In this document: positions 12,606 to 25,196 of the stretch, piece after piece | Layout of the letters: the number at the start of each line of letters is the position of its first letter | Position numbering within the stretch: the first letter of the stretch is position 1 | Origin: Castor canadensis | Taxonomy: Eukaryota; Chordata; Mammalia; Rodentia; Castoridae | Assembly (NCBI RefSeq): GCF_047511655.1 | Contig: NC_133401.1 | Location: 42,985,570 to 43,049,569, forward strand | Direction of reading: 5' to 3' | Length of the DNA: 64,000 nt | Program-made: the position numbers and the translations under genes | The notes under the pieces: generated by a model | Databases searched by the model: none | Told to the model about the DNA's origin: nothing | Seen by the model: the letters and a program-made list of their open reading frames with translations, nothing else

Positions 12606-13394
12606 CCAGGTCTACTGGGGGTGACTGACAATATAGTCTGAGTGACAACCAAGGAAGTGGGAGGCTTGCTGGCCAGAGCTTCCACACCTCCTGTGGATGT
12701 GGAACACGGATAGCCTTGGAGTCTGGGGACTAGGAGGGGTGGGACTCCAGGTGAGCAAGGGAGATCACTGCCCATCGCTCTCCCTCTCTCTCTTTGCTTT
12801 AGTGTAAGTCAATTTGTCAAGGCAGGCTGTAGCTGTGACCAAATATAGCTACTTGACCACAAACGGGAGAAAACATTTTGCCACATGTCTGGATGGCAGC
12901 TTCAAATGCTGGGGCTGAGGCACAGTCAGGGCTGAAGTGGCTGTCATAGGTGGAAATGGGGGTACATACCTGGGGTTCTCAACAGAGGGGACTTAGGGAG
13001 CCCCCTGCCTGAGGCTGAGAGAGCTGCCTGTGTACCAGCTTGTTTTGCTCTCTTGGTCTAGAAGATTCCAACATTTCCTACAAAGTCTTGTGCTAGGTTA
13101 TCTGCTCCAAGAACTCTCCAAACCAGTGAGCAGATCTCCCTGCTCTAAGTCCTGATCTTTGGTCAGAGATCCCACCTTTTTTAAGACGCCACTGATCTGA
13201 GGTCAGTTACGGTAAGCTCTCAATAAGACTCTGTGGAATACTAAATTGCTTTAAATACACATCGAAATTCATCTTTCATCCATCAGGCTCTGTTTTGGGA
13301 CCCAGAAGTGACCACACAGGACCTATCAATGGCCAGGCAAGAAGCCCTAACTATATAACAGAATCCTGGGGTGGGAACCAAAGGAGCACCCAAC

Positions 13395-13475
13395 TCCAGG
13401 GAGGGTGGGAGAGCTCTGGTTGTACAGACAGAGCTGGGTTCAAATCCAACCATTCTTGGTTCCCATTTTTAAAAA
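13395..13475 (+). mobile_element. MIR SINE fragment
   Basis: GAGCTCTGGTTGTACAGACA and GAGCTGGGTTCAAATCC are the MIR 5' part; the rest is eroded. Confidence 0.5.
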
Positions 13476-13737
13476 GTGGCTGGGTGGTTTAGGGGTGATG
13501 GGAATCCCAGGTGCACTATTGGCTCTTTCCCTCAGTTTCACTGAAAAGAATTTCTTCAGTGTGCCCATATCTCAGGGGCATGATGTACTTTGGATTATTT
13601 AAAGTTTAGAAATATTTAGGTGATTATGCTAAATAATTCATGTGAACTCTGACAAACGCAATTTGTTCCTTTTGTGCAGTCACCATGAACAGCAATACCT
13701 GGTTGCACTTACCTTTAGTTACTTCCCAATCCTTTGA

Positions 13738-13751
13738 GCGACATCTAGTGG
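13738..13751 (-). promoter_or_regulatory. CTCF-like motif, minus orientation
   Basis: The minus strand reads CCACTAGATGTCGC, matching the CTCF core CCASYAGRKGGCRS at 13 of 14 positions; the mismatch is T for G at position 11. It is about 1.4 kb past the macroH2A1 poly(A) signal and points towards lower coordinates. Confidence 0.4.
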
Positions 13752-13979
13752 CCGGTCTTGGAAAAACACATCATTTGCTTCTATGGTATTTCTCCAAAGG
13801 AAACCCACTTCACAGGGAGGCCATTTAATAAATGGTGATTCCTTCTAGATGTTGCAATGGTGGCCTGAGATGTTTTGGTCTGATTTAGAAACACCACTAA
13901 GGACAGATGGGCTCTCCTGGTCATGATTAGTGAGCCTTCGGGTACCCTGTATCACAGTGGGCATTATCTGTTTGAATCT

Positions 13980-14150
13980 GCCTGTCACTTTTAGCAGTGC
14001 AATCACAGGCAAGTTACTTCTCTTTCTCGGCTCTAAAATGTGACTGATAACAGAACCTGCTTTTTGCTATTACTGCAAGGAGAAATGAAATGGTACCTGT
14101 GAGGGGCTTGGCATAGGGCCTGGCTCACAGCAAATGCCAGTATTACCAGC
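13980..14150 (+). mobile_element. MIR SINE
   Basis: AATCACAGGCAAGTTACTTC, TCGGCTCTAAAATGTG and GGGCTTGGCATAGGGCCTGG are MIR-like core and 3' text. Confidence 0.65.
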
Positions 14151-14716
14151 AAACAGGAGTCATGATTTGTTCACCTCCTTCCTGCAAGGTCTACACATAG
14201 CAACTGTGCTCTTGGATGGATGGCTGCGCGGGCTGCAGTTTGCAGGTTTTATCTATGAAGTGATATCACTTTAAGAAGCATTCTCTCAAAAGATCAATGC
14301 CAATCTGTTTTCCTCTCTCTCTGCCAAATTCTAACCAAGAAATAGGAGTACATGATCTAGACCAGCAAAAAATTAAGATTCTTAGGAATCTCCTCTGCTA
14401 TTCGGAGATCTGCAAAATCGTCTATGAGGTTTGAGTTAGAAGTACTTTTTCATTGCGAAGATGGGTTGTGTTCTGTTCTGACTTCATTAGGCTCTCTTTG
14501 GAAAGGAAAAGCCAATCTGTGTGTCCACGCTGTATATTTCTTCCTCTTTATACCTGCTCTAGAAGGAGGCACTTTTCTTTTTAATGAGATGGAAGAAGGC
14601 CTCTGTGAATTTTAGGCATGTAAAAGTTGGCAGCATGTCCTTGGACCTTGACTGTGGCAACTGGTCGTTAGAAACTCCTGGAACATCTCTGCCAAGGGAT
14701 GCCAGACCAATGCAGC

Positions 14717-14730
14717 TCAGCAGAGGGCAC
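14717..14730 (+). promoter_or_regulatory. CTCF-like motif, plus orientation
   Basis: The plus strand reads TCAGCAGAGGGCAC, matching the CTCF core CCASYAGRKGGCRS at 13 of 14 positions, with the mismatch at position 1. It lies about 0.4 kb past the gene's end and forms a divergent pair with the motif at 13738. Confidence 0.4.
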
Positions 14731-14799
14731 GAGGCCTGTATCAGCTGAGCCCGGCTATGAGCCAGAGAGAAGGAGGGGCTGGGTGGCAGGAAAGCTGGG

Positions 14800-14990
14800 C
14801 TCACAATCTGAAGTTGTGGGCTCTGGGCCATCCTGCCACTTGCTACCCGTGTGGGTTTGGGTACATGACCTTCCTCATCTATGAAATGGGGACAGTACGC
14901 CCCACCCACAGTCATGAGATTCAAAGGAGAGGATTTACATGAACTCTATAAACCACTGAAGGCCAGAGATAGCCTCAACCCACCCAAATG
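14800..14990 (+). mobile_element. MIR SINE
   Basis: GCCACTTGCTACCCGTGTGG, GACCTTCCTCATCTATGAAA and TGGGGACAGTACGCC match MIR. It lies between the CTCF-like motif at 14717 and the gene end. Confidence 0.65.
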
Positions 14991-15109
14991 CACTGACCAC
15001 CATGGAGTCCCCTGGGCACGGGCTACCTGCTCCTCATGTCCTGTGACAAGGGAGGTAGACCTAGGACTCAAGAACTTGAAACATGCTAGTCTCGACAACA
15101 GTTTAACAT

Positions 15110-15115
15110 TTTACT
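15110..15115 (-). promoter_or_regulatory. Macroh2a1: candidate poly(A) signal AGTAAA
   Basis: The minus strand reads GATTTAGTAAAATG here. AGTAAA is a known weaker variant of AATAAA, and no canonical hexamer is seen between it and the stop codon. An ATTAAA also occurs on the minus strand near 14580, which could serve as a more distal site. Confidence 0.5.
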
Positions 15116-15670
15116 AAATCAATTCACACAATTTCCAAATTGCAAATATAATTAAGGACAACAGGTTCTGTTCTGCTTTTAAAATTTTTCATTTTCAAAT
15201 CCATCATTAAGACAAAAAGTAAACAAAAATTAGGTCTGCTGCAAATTCATGATTTTTCTTCTGAGAAAAAAATTATAGTAAAAAGAACGCCACTGGGTGT
15301 ACAATAAAGCACCACAACACAGTTACAAACAGGGCTTCCTGGCTTCTGTGACATGTTAAAGGGACTGTTCTCCCCACTGCTCTGTGTCAATCAGGATTTC
15401 ATTAAAATAAAACTATAAAATCTCCTAGGTTACACTAAGTCAGACACGGTCTGGAACACAGTGCTTAACAACAGTAATGCCAACTATCAGTGCTAACATA
15501 AAAACATTTTAGAAGGTCAAAAACAATTAAACTGGAAACCAAAACCTTATTTTCCCTAGATGAGCAAACTTGAAAATGAAAGGGCCCCGCCTCGCAGTAA
15601 GAGCGAGAGGGTTTTTTCTTTTGAGCTAGAGGTGGGGACACGGTGTGGGCTGGCTCTGGAGCACCGCGGC
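15110..15670 (-). other. Macroh2a1: macroH2A1 3' untranslated region
   Basis: Sequence immediately after the stop codon, on the minus strand. It is AT-rich, free of recognizable repeats, and contains no AATAAA on the sense strand as far as I can see. The end is set provisionally at the AGTAAA hexamer, about 560 bp after the stop. The sequence looks like a well-conserved 3' UTR (repeat-free, with long A/T tracts). The exact cleavage site, expected 10-30 bases beyond the hexamer towards lower coordinates, is inferred. Confidence 0.75.
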
Positions 15671-15874
<204 letters not shown>

Positions 15875-18800
15875 CTAACTCCTGTGGGGGGGCCCTCAAC
15901 ACTGGCCGAACAGCTTGGCCTCAGGTTGGGATTTTAGGCTATGCATATTAGGGAAATTTAGATTCAAAGTGCCCTTTGAAGCAAAGAGTGTCCATATGTT
16001 TTGCTCATATATTTTAGCTAGTCTGGTCTAGTGGGCATTGCCCACTGAGCCCTTGGGCTGCTCAGTAATGGGCATGAGGAAACCCGGCATTTGCAGGTTG
16101 GGGACCAGCAATGGGCAGAGAGCTGTGCTGCGCACATTGTGCTGTGGAAGGCAGTAGAAGGACAGCGCTTTGTGGAGTGTCAGGTCATCCACGGGCAGTG
16201 CAAGTACCTGTTTTTTTTTCCTCACGGCCCCTGCAGCTAATACCAAGCTGAAGCCCTAATGGGTGGCTGCCCCAGGTGCAGCCAGAGCTTCTCTGGGCAG
16301 GCACTGACTGACTGTACAGACTGGAGGGTGCTGCCCTTCACATTGGTCTTCAGATTTCATGGCTGCTGGCCCAGAATTCCCTCTCTCACCAGCTGGTGCC
16401 ACCACAAAGGCCAGGTCATCTGCTATAGGTACAAGGGAAGAACTCTGGGTCATGTGGCCTCTTCAGCTCAGGTACACTGTCTAAGTGTCCAAGCTGAATT
16501 CTGGAATTCACATACAGTTCCATTGAAAGTGTCATGTGGCAATTTTTGGAGGTGGGGGCACAGAACGTAAACTAGAATGTGAACTCAGGACTGGGAAGCA
16601 CGGCACTCATGGTTGCATGTGTGTCCAAGGCTGTTCCTGGTCAACACTGCATGTTTTGGTCATCTGGAGGACAGTGGCAACTTGGAGCCAGCGCCCCGGG
16701 TTCAAATCCCTGCCTGATCCCATTGTACAGTTAGGGTAGTAAGAGGGAGTGTTTGGGACAGCTGTCACAGGCATTTCTTTGTTCACTGGCAGACCTACAG
16801 TCATCAATCTGCCTGCACCTGGGGGCCTGTAGGCATCAGAGGTGCAGGCCCAGCCTGTTTCAGCTGGTGGAGATGTGCTGCAGCAGCACCTGCTGCTGGG
16901 TGGAGGGGTTTGCACATACATGAGGTGAGAATTTGTTACAACACTCCTGGCCTCCTGTGGTGCCTGCCTATGAGTCTGAACCACCTGGTGGCCCCCGGAG
17001 AGCTGCCTGCATTCCACTGCTGCACACACACAGGAGAATGCTGTTCTGTGACCTGTGTTTGAGCACACATGGCTTTTCCTACAGCCTGATGGTAGAGACT
17101 CAGGACCTTCTGGATGCTTCAGGAATAGCACTGATTTAGAGGCATATTCCCTGTCTGTGGATAATTAGTAGGATGATCCAGCATGAGTGTCGCTTCACGC
17201 ACAGATGATGGCTCCTCTTCAGCCATACAGCACAGCCAAAGTGGAGAACAGACCAGAGCTTCAGGGACATTCTGGTTTCTTCCCAGAGCAACTCTAGTGG
17301 CTCCAGACCAACAGGTGAGCCAGGATCGAGGGTGATATGGATTGCAGAAGGATTGTGATGAGAGTGGACAGCTCATCCCCTAGCACCCGTGCCCATTCTC
17401 AGCTCTGAAAGTTAGCCTGCATCAAGGAGCATAGAGGATCTGGGACAAGACACATGTTGGGAACTGCTGGAGGAGGCATGCTTGACCTTCCATCATGGGA
17501 CCATCTTCCAGAAGCACAGGTTGTCTCTAGTCTTACCTCACACCTGCACAGGTGAGATGGGCTGAGGAACTGCTGAGAATGATAGTCTGCCATACGGCTG
17601 AATGGTCACAGCCTGTTTCCTTCTGCATCTGTCCAGCCAGCTTGGGGCCAGGCTGCTTTAGTTGCTGAGGCCTCCCATCAGTCAGTCTGCCCCGGCCACA
17701 GAAGCTCCAACCTTAGCTACATCTGGCCCAAGTGTGGGACACGGTGTGATGCAGCCATACGATGTGGCCCTGGTCCCTCCCCTGCTGACTGGAAGGCCCT
17801 GGATCTCTATGGAGCACCAGAAGTGTGCAAGTCACTCCCATCTGGGTCCAGCACTTTCTGACACAGACTGTTCACAGACTGTTCTCCAATCTTCTGACTT
17901 GGGACTTTGGAAAAGGGTGTAGCTTCCAGTGGGGGAATGTTCATTTCTCTTCCTCTACATCATAGTTCTTATACTGTGGCTGGCACTGGTATCATGGAGG
18001 GCTTGTTCAAACCCACCTGGAGTTTCTGTCTCCCACCCCCAGTTCTAGGGCCACCCTTTGACAACCATTATTCTGCATGTAGCCAGCAGGGTGGGCCCAC
18101 AGGTAAAGGACCCATGGATGGGGGAGAAAGGTGGGCTCCAGCATACCCTCCAGCTACTTGCGAGCAGGCTGTTCTTCTAGAATGTGCCTGGCCTTCAAGG
18201 AATGCTGTTGGGTGAACATGAACATGGATTTGTTTCCAGGATGGCCTCTTGTTGACAAAGCCATCCTTCTGTCCTAGGAAGCCACAACCTAAAGCAGCAG
18301 CTCTGCCATGAGACTGCAGCTGCTGTGGACCACATAGGCTGCCAGAAGGGAAAGTAGTTGCTTTCCTGATGTTTCCATGTGGGACCCCAAATGTTTCCTA
18401 GTTGCCACAGTTCGACACATTGGTAACAAGATAGTTGTGCAAGATGCTCTCACAGACTGCTTTACAGACCCAGCCTGCACTCTGGAAAATGGGGGCAGCT
18501 GTGGCCCACACAGTGGTCTTGGCTAGCCTGTCCCAGCTCCGTTGTGATGCATGGCTGGCTGACAGTTGCCCAGGACAGAGAAGCAGAGCAGTTAAGAGCT
18601 CCAGGTTTCCTGGTGCCAAACAGGATCTGAATGAGTCTGTGTCTGGTCCCCAACCTGTGAAATGGGAGAGGCAGAGTATGGGGCAAGATGTGCATGGAGG
18701 CCTCTGCAGAGTGGTGATCACAGGGTCATTTTAAAGTCTTGCACAGTGGAACACTGCTTCCCCAGGCCCTGTGACAGGCGTGATTGGGTGATTGCTGTTC

Positions 18801-20104
18801 AATGTGCAAGCTGACAGCTGGCATGAGTGGCAGGCCATGGGCACCCTGTGAAGCACTGGTAGCTGTGGGACTTTGGGCACTTTCTCCTCGCTGGCCGGCT
18901 GGGTTCCCAGCTGAATGGTCATTCCCACCTGGCCAGGAGGTCTCCTGCCCTGAGACAATCACTGCTCTGCAGCTGCACTCTGCCTGTAAGACCTACTGCT
19001 GTAGCGTCAAATCTGGGTATGAGTCCCGGCCTCCAGCACGGCATGCGATTCTGAACATTAGTTTCCTGGGCTTGGAAGCACGTACCTCACCCTGAGGCAA
19101 ACAACATGAGGAGACTGCAGCTGCCTTGCTCCTCACCCATGTTCTTCAGCCCCAGCCCGTATAGGGCTGTGTTTATGGCGCATGCCTGGAGGCCTGTGCA
19201 GAGCTGGATTGTGATTGTTCCACCCACCCTTATGCCATGCCCTGCCTTGCACAGATGAAACTCGCATCTGAGCTTCCCCTGCAGTCACCCCATTAGTGTC
19301 TGAAAGTCTGACCCCTAGGCTAATACAATGGGGTCCCAATGGTGGTTTCGGTCTGGTGCCCTCTGGGTTGACCTGCTCAGTGATGGCAGGGGGTGCACAT
19401 ATGGGATTCTTGGCCCACAAGGTATGTAGACATTTGGGTTCACAAGGACCAGACCCTAGGATAGATTCAAGTTCTCCCAGCTCTGCTGAGCCCTTTCCTG
19501 TTGTGTGGGCCTCACCACTTTACTAGCACCCTGCTCTCTAGGGCCATCCTCCAGGCTGGAGCTGTCCAGTTACCCAGGGATAGACTGGGGGCTGGCCTCA
19601 ATGCTGGGCACAGTAGGAGTGGACCTGTTTCTTGAAGGGCCAACCTACTGGTTTGATTGTCCTGGCTGTCTTAGAAGCTTTGTGATTTGGGATGTGGTCC
19701 TTACCTCACATGTGGACACTTCTGCTAGGACTGGGTCACCCATACTGGGCTGCTTGTGGCCTTTACCATTTACCCAGGCTCTGCCTGGCTTTCGAGTGAT
19801 TGCTTTTACTTTCAGAGGTAAAGACCAGGTCATCAGGATCCCAAGCTGAAAGCAATGGTGTCCAAGAGGGGGTATTTGGAAGGGATGATCATGGGGTTTC
19901 TGCTCCACAGCTGGAAAGACTGGGTAGCCACAGAACAGGGCTTCCTAAGAAGAGGCTCCCATCCTCTTCTTTCTCCTCCAAAGCTATGAAAGGGGAGGGA
20001 CGCTGCGGCCATTCCTCAGGTATGTCAGGAATGTTGAGATGGCCCTTAGCTCCCTGAAAGGGGTCCTGTGGGTCTGATAGTGTAACCTCTGGGGTGCAGG
20101 ACCT

Positions 20105-20255
20105 TGGACCAAGTTCTGGCTCTTCCAAGTACAAGCCGTATGACCTCGGGTGAGTTACTTAACCCCTCTTTTAACAGTGCTCACCTCTTAGGGTTGCTGT
20201 GACAGAGTGCAGATAAAGAGTTCAACACAACACCTGGGATTAGTGAATTCCCTAA
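20105..20255 (+). mobile_element. MIR SINE
   Basis: GTTCTGGCTCTTCCAAGTAC, CGTATGACCTCGGGTGAGTT, ACTTAACCCCTC and AGGGTTGCTGTGACAGAG match the MIR core and 3' part. Confidence 0.75.
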
Positions 20256-20554
20256 GTAGCTTTCCTTTTATGCTCATAAATCTAAGGAAAGTTTAATCAA
20301 AGCCCCCAAATGAGCTATTCCTGCTGTACTGCCCTGAGCGGGGTTACCTCCTAATGTCAACCAGAGCTGAGGGAGCAGGGTGTGTATGAAGAATGACTGA
20401 GGCCAGGGTTACATGGTGGGGGTCTCACTTGCTCCCTGCCAGGAAAAGCTGGGCCTCTGCTGGAGAAAGTGATCCCCCAGCTCTTTGTCATGTTTGCATT
20501 TATACTGTTTAAATTCCAACATGACTTCTCTGCCAGAGACACTGGATGCCACAA

Positions 20555-20985
20555 ACAAGCCGTTTTATTTCCCTCCTAACCCCCTGTGATTTACTGGCCG
20601 GCTCTGGTGTAATCCCATTCTTTCCTCATGAAAGGGAGGGCAGCTGTTTGCACGGCTGTGGGACGGCTGTGGGATGAGGTCTGCCTGGCAGATGTGGGCC
20701 CAGGGAGCCCCGCACATGTGCTGCCTTTGGCATTCTGCCCTCTTAAAAGCTTTCAATTGATTATTTTAAAAACTTTTTACTCCATGAAAAATGTAAATAA
20801 GTTTGTAATAACAGATGCTCTTTTATGGGAATTACTTTTATGCTTCAATTAAAAATTTCCCAATAGCCATATGAAAGAGCGTGAAATTATTACCTCCAAT
20901 AAAGGCTCCTATGGCCTCGCTCTTCGGAAGCACCTTTCATCAGAGTAGATCAAAGTGCATCCGAAATACTAATTAACTGAGCCTC
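20555..20985. promoter_or_regulatory. candidate intronic conserved noncoding element
   Basis: Repeat-free AT-rich block in the last intron with dense homeodomain-like and A/T motifs: TCAATTGATTATTT, CTTCAATTAAAAATT, GTGAAATTATTACC and ACTAATTAACTGAG. The surrounding sequence shows no repeat decay pattern. It resembles a developmental enhancer more than random intron. This is pattern-based inference. Confidence 0.4.
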
Positions 20986-22471
20986 AGAACCATCTGCAAG
21001 GAAAGGTAGTCTCTATGGCCTCACTTGCTGTTAAGGCAGGCCAGGAACAGAGAGGTCAATTAATTTACCAAAGGTTACACTGACCAGGAGCACAGTGCCA
21101 AACAACAGACCTTCTATGGGATATTGGAGGGTGGTATGATCTTGAATCCACTTTGAGACAGGCACCTGTAACAGCTCTGGGAAAGTTCAGTGGCTGGGTA
21201 CTTGGTGACTACCTGGTGAAGGATGCATGTCTTTGCCAGGTGTTTTTAGAACTGATTCAACTTTCTCTCTGGTGTTGACTTTTAGAAGGAGGAAGCAAAG
21301 TCACTGAAAATGTAGGCACTATCCAAAACAGGTAGCATGTGGGAGTCTGTCAGCTCTCACCCAATGTGTTGGGCTGGCCCCTAGCTTTGATGGTGCAGCA
21401 GAGTGGGCAGGCACAGGTCAGAATGTCTGGTTATCTTTTGTGCAGGAGCCCCCTGGGTCCCATCCTTCCACCAAGAGGACAGAGCCCACCTGAACAGTGC
21501 CAAGTATGAAGGGTCCTCAGAGGCGGCCCCTGGTACCCAGAGAACTGGTCTGGGAGAGTTGGCAGGGGATGCACTTGCTCTACACTTGCTAAAGGGGGCA
21601 GTGAAAGGCTCTTAAGGAAGAGGGTCAGAAAAACCAGAGGTTTTGCCATGTGGGGTCCTCCTGGGGCATGGTGGTAGCACCTGCACGCAGGCAATCCCTT
21701 CGATAGGTATAGCTTCTAAGAGAGGCAATGGACCTCACTGATGCCTAAAGGGAAAGCAGGAGATTCTACTCACTCCTTGCAAGGTGAAAGGGCTGTGCTA
21801 GAGAGAGAGAGCTTTCTTCACAGGACCCTGCTTTCCTTGGGTATAGGAGGGGCAGAGGCCCAGAAGGCTCAGGAGCAGTGGCAGGTTCTCTGTCCAAAGA
21901 ACACCACTTGCCAAAAGCCAGGATGTGACCCCAAGATTGAGTGCAGTGCTGCCACCCTGGGGGAATGTGGCTGATTCTTACATGCATGCTCAGCTATATG
22001 GAGGACTACACTGGCTGCCAAGGTAGCTTTCTGGGGTGCCTGAGGACTGTGTGTACTGCTCCCAAAAGCCTTGGTGAGTCTACCCCAAGGTAGACTTTGT
22101 AAGGGTGGGAGTGGGGCAGGGCCCAGTTCTATCCATCCAGTCTCCTAGGCCCTGGGATGGAAGCGGAAAAAAAAAAAGATGCTGGGGAAGGCACTCTGTT
22201 AAGTAGTCTCCCTCCATTCACATCTCCCATCCTCTCCACCTAAGTCTTCATGTCCTTCAACACTCCCTGTGAGGTGAATCTGACATCACCCACCATGATG
22301 ACATTCCTCCAAGGGCCTTGTGTTACTTGCTTAACGTTTGCATTCCTCCCTGGTTCATGTGACTAAGGGAGGCAACCTCAGCAGACCTTGAGAGGTGACA
22401 GCTCCACCATTAGGGACCATGGGTGCAGTGAAATACAGCCATGACTGATGTGGTGACAGGGTGTGGCCTTA

Positions 22472-22759
<288 letters not shown>

Positions 22760-23506
22760 CTAGAGCTGCTCAACCTTTAGTCTCCTCACTCAGGGTGCAG
22801 CCAAGCCAGAACCCATCCCTGGAGTTTTAGTCAAGACTGTAGTGAGCCCTCTCTACCTCAAAGGCATACAGGGCCTTCCCTACCTAGGTTGACCACATGT
22901 GTCAGAGCTTTTGCTACTACCTGTATTGTATCTCCAACTCTCATGGACACAAGTCAAGACAAACCTACCAGGAGAGCAAGGTTTAAATGTGCGCTGAGCA
23001 TCTCTGCAGCTGTCCTCTGTTCTTGTTGTGTGGCTGACTTATCCTGGGTTTTAGGATGCAACTCTTTCTTCTCCTGGAAGGGGAGCCTTTGCCTGCTACT
23101 CATCTCTACCTCTCCTGTTAGGTCTAAGGACACAGCCTTGGGTCAGCCTGTCTCCCCAGCATCCCTGTCTACAAGATGCTCTGTAAAGAAGAGAGTCGAG
23201 GAGCACTATGTGCTGATGTCTCCACCCACTGTGGCAGAATGATACCCAGACTTCTTGGTGAGCATCAGTCAGGGTCATGGCACTGGAGTAGGAGTGATCT
23301 ATGGGCAGGGTCTCTGAACTAACGGTTGTGGGAGCTGAATTCAATGGGTTCACAAAATGTGAGCAAAAGTGCTGACCTGAGACTAGAATGATTAACTCAT
23401 TGGCTTATCCACATCACGGAAAAGACTGGAAGAAAAACGTGTTCAGAGAGATTAGCTCTGGGCCATGGAGCAGGGATTTTATTTTCTTCATACTTTAAAA
23501 ATTTTA

Positions 23507-23727
23507 GGCCAGGTGCAGTGGTACATGCCTGTAAGCCCAGTACTACCAAGCTGGGCATGGTGGCACATAGCTGTGTGAGGCAGAAGGATTACATTCCAGG
23601 GTCAGCTCAGGCAAAAGGCATGACACCCTATCTAAAACAAAAAGGGCTTGGGGGTGTGGCTCAAGTAGAGTACTTGCAATAGCAAGCACAGGCCCTGAGT
23701 TCAAACTCTGGTACTGCCAAAATAAAT
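23507..23727 (+). mobile_element. composite B1/ID-like SINE
   Basis: GCCAGGTGCAGTGGTACATG ... GACACCCTATCTAAAACAAA, followed by GGGCTTGGGGGTGTGGCTCA ... CCCTGAGTTCAAACTCTGGT, is a head-plus-tRNA-like-tail SINE. It shows an internal repeat of the opening text (GCTGGGCATGGTGGCACATA at 23551), so the head is duplicated or was hit by a second insertion. Confidence 0.8.
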
Positions 23728-24224
23728 ATTTTATAAAACAACTATTTTGAGCCATGCTAAATTTATGGGTTTGCCTTCTATCAGACTGTCACGTGCACCT
23801 CTCTTGCACAGGACTTTGTCAGAAGAGCTTTATAATCAGAGCTCCACCAGCTGTGCTACTTACAGAGGTCAAGGCTCAGAAAAGCAAGGGGGGAGTGCCA
23901 CCCCTTGATCTCCACCAAGCCCTGTGACGAGCCCAGGATGAAGGGCACATGTCATAGGTGAAGATGGACAAGGCCTGTGTGGGGACATTATTGATGTCTA
24001 CATTTAGTCAAGAGTCACTTAATTAACAGGCACTGGGGGATCATAAAGAAGGTAAACCTGAGATGCGCACCCTTCTCCCTTCAAGGATGCAGGAGGCCCT
24101 CTGTTATGTCCCGCTGACCACCAAAAACCTCAGGCTGGTGAGACCTGCCTTTAGGTCTTAACAGTGCTCCTCCCCTGGCAGGTCCCCTCTCCCATCAGGA
24201 AAGGTATAAGTGCCAAATGAGAAA

Positions 24225-25060
24225 TGTGTGTTTATGTGTTCCCATAATACCACTCTTGGGTATATACCCAAAAGACTGTTACTCCAGAGGCACCTGCACA
24301 TCCATGTTTATTGCGGCACTATTCACAATAGCCAAGTTATGGAAACAGCCAAGATGCCCCAGCACTGACGAATGGATTAAGAAAATGTGGTATCTATACA
24401 CAATGGAATTTTATGTAGCCATGAAGAAGAACGAAATGTTATCATTAGCTGGTAAATGGATGGAATTGGAGAACATCATTCTGAATGAGGTTAGCCTGGC
24501 CCAAAAGACCAAAAATCGTATGTTCTCCCTCATATGTGGACATTAGATCAAGGGCAAGCACAACAAGGGGATTGGACCATGAGCACATGATAAAAGCGAA
24601 AGCACACAAGGAAGGGGTGAGGATAGGTAAGACACCTAAAAAACTAGCTAGCATTTGTTGCCCTTAACGCAGAGAAATTAAAGCAGATACCTTAAAAGCA
24701 ACTGAGGCCAATAGGAAAAGGGGAAACAGGTACTAGAGAAAAGGTTAGATCAAAAAAGAATTAACCTAGAAGGTAACACACACGCACAGGAAATCAATGT
24801 GAGTCAATGCCCTATATAGCTATCCTTATCTCAACCAGCAAAAACCCTTGTTCCTTCCTATTATTGCTTATACTCTCTCTACAACAAAATTAGAAATAAG
24901 GGCAAAATAGTTTCTGCTGGGTATTGAGGGGGGGGGAGAGGGAGCGGGGGGAGTGGGTGGTAAGGGAGGGGGTGGGGGCAGGGGGGAGAAATGAACCAAG
25001 CCTTGTATGCACATATGAATAATAAAAGAAAAATGAAAAAAAAAAACAAAAACAAAAACA
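24225..25060 (+). mobile_element. 5'-truncated LINE-1, ORF2 end and 3' UTR
   Basis: The first 320 bases encode the recognizable C-terminal end of L1 ORF2: IYPKDCYSRGTCTSMFIAAL, then WIKKMWYLYTMEFYVAMKKN. This is followed by a roughly 500-bp 3' UTR with a G-rich tract (24929-24985), AATAAAAG and a poly(A) tail. The frame is open but lacks endonuclease and reverse-transcriptase domains, so it is a dead truncated copy. The low decay suggests a lineage-recent family. The end of the same family recurs at 40803. It lies antisense in a macroH2A1 intron. Confidence 0.9.
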
Positions 25061-25196
25061 CAGATGGCTGAGTGTGGATTATTAATTTGCATCTCTCACC
25101 GGCAGGTGTGCAGATGGCTCAGCATAACTGTCTCCAATTCCCAGCTCTCAAATGTGCCAAACTCAGCTTCTGTAATTCCTTAAAACTTGAGGTCTA

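Larger units (their letters stand above)
1..15109. other. intergenic region downstream of macroH2A1
   Basis: No protein gene is supported here. Reading frames are short, lack splice-consistent conservation, and several cross repeats. Recognizable content is MIR fragments, MLT/MaLR-like LTRs, one MER5-like transposon, a CpG-dense patch, a short tandem hairpin repeat and CTCF-like motifs. In human, this side of the gene faces PITX1, and a long noncoding transcript is annotated in that interval. Whether any of its exons fall here cannot be judged from sequence alone. Confidence 0.8.

Noticed and set aside
16980..16995. CCACCTGGTGGC as a CTCF site
   Set aside because: A palindromic E-box-like match with only 12 of 14 consensus positions on either strand, and key core bases differ; too weak to list.
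16607..17131. 174-codon open frame on the minus strand, the longest in the window
   Set aside because: No recognizable domain, crosses an MIR-like stretch, no splice-consistent conservation and no promoter; length fits chance in GC-rich intron.
24217..24546. 109-codon open frame as a possible gene
   Set aside because: It is the C-terminal scrap of L1 ORF2 in a 5'-truncated element, not a host gene.
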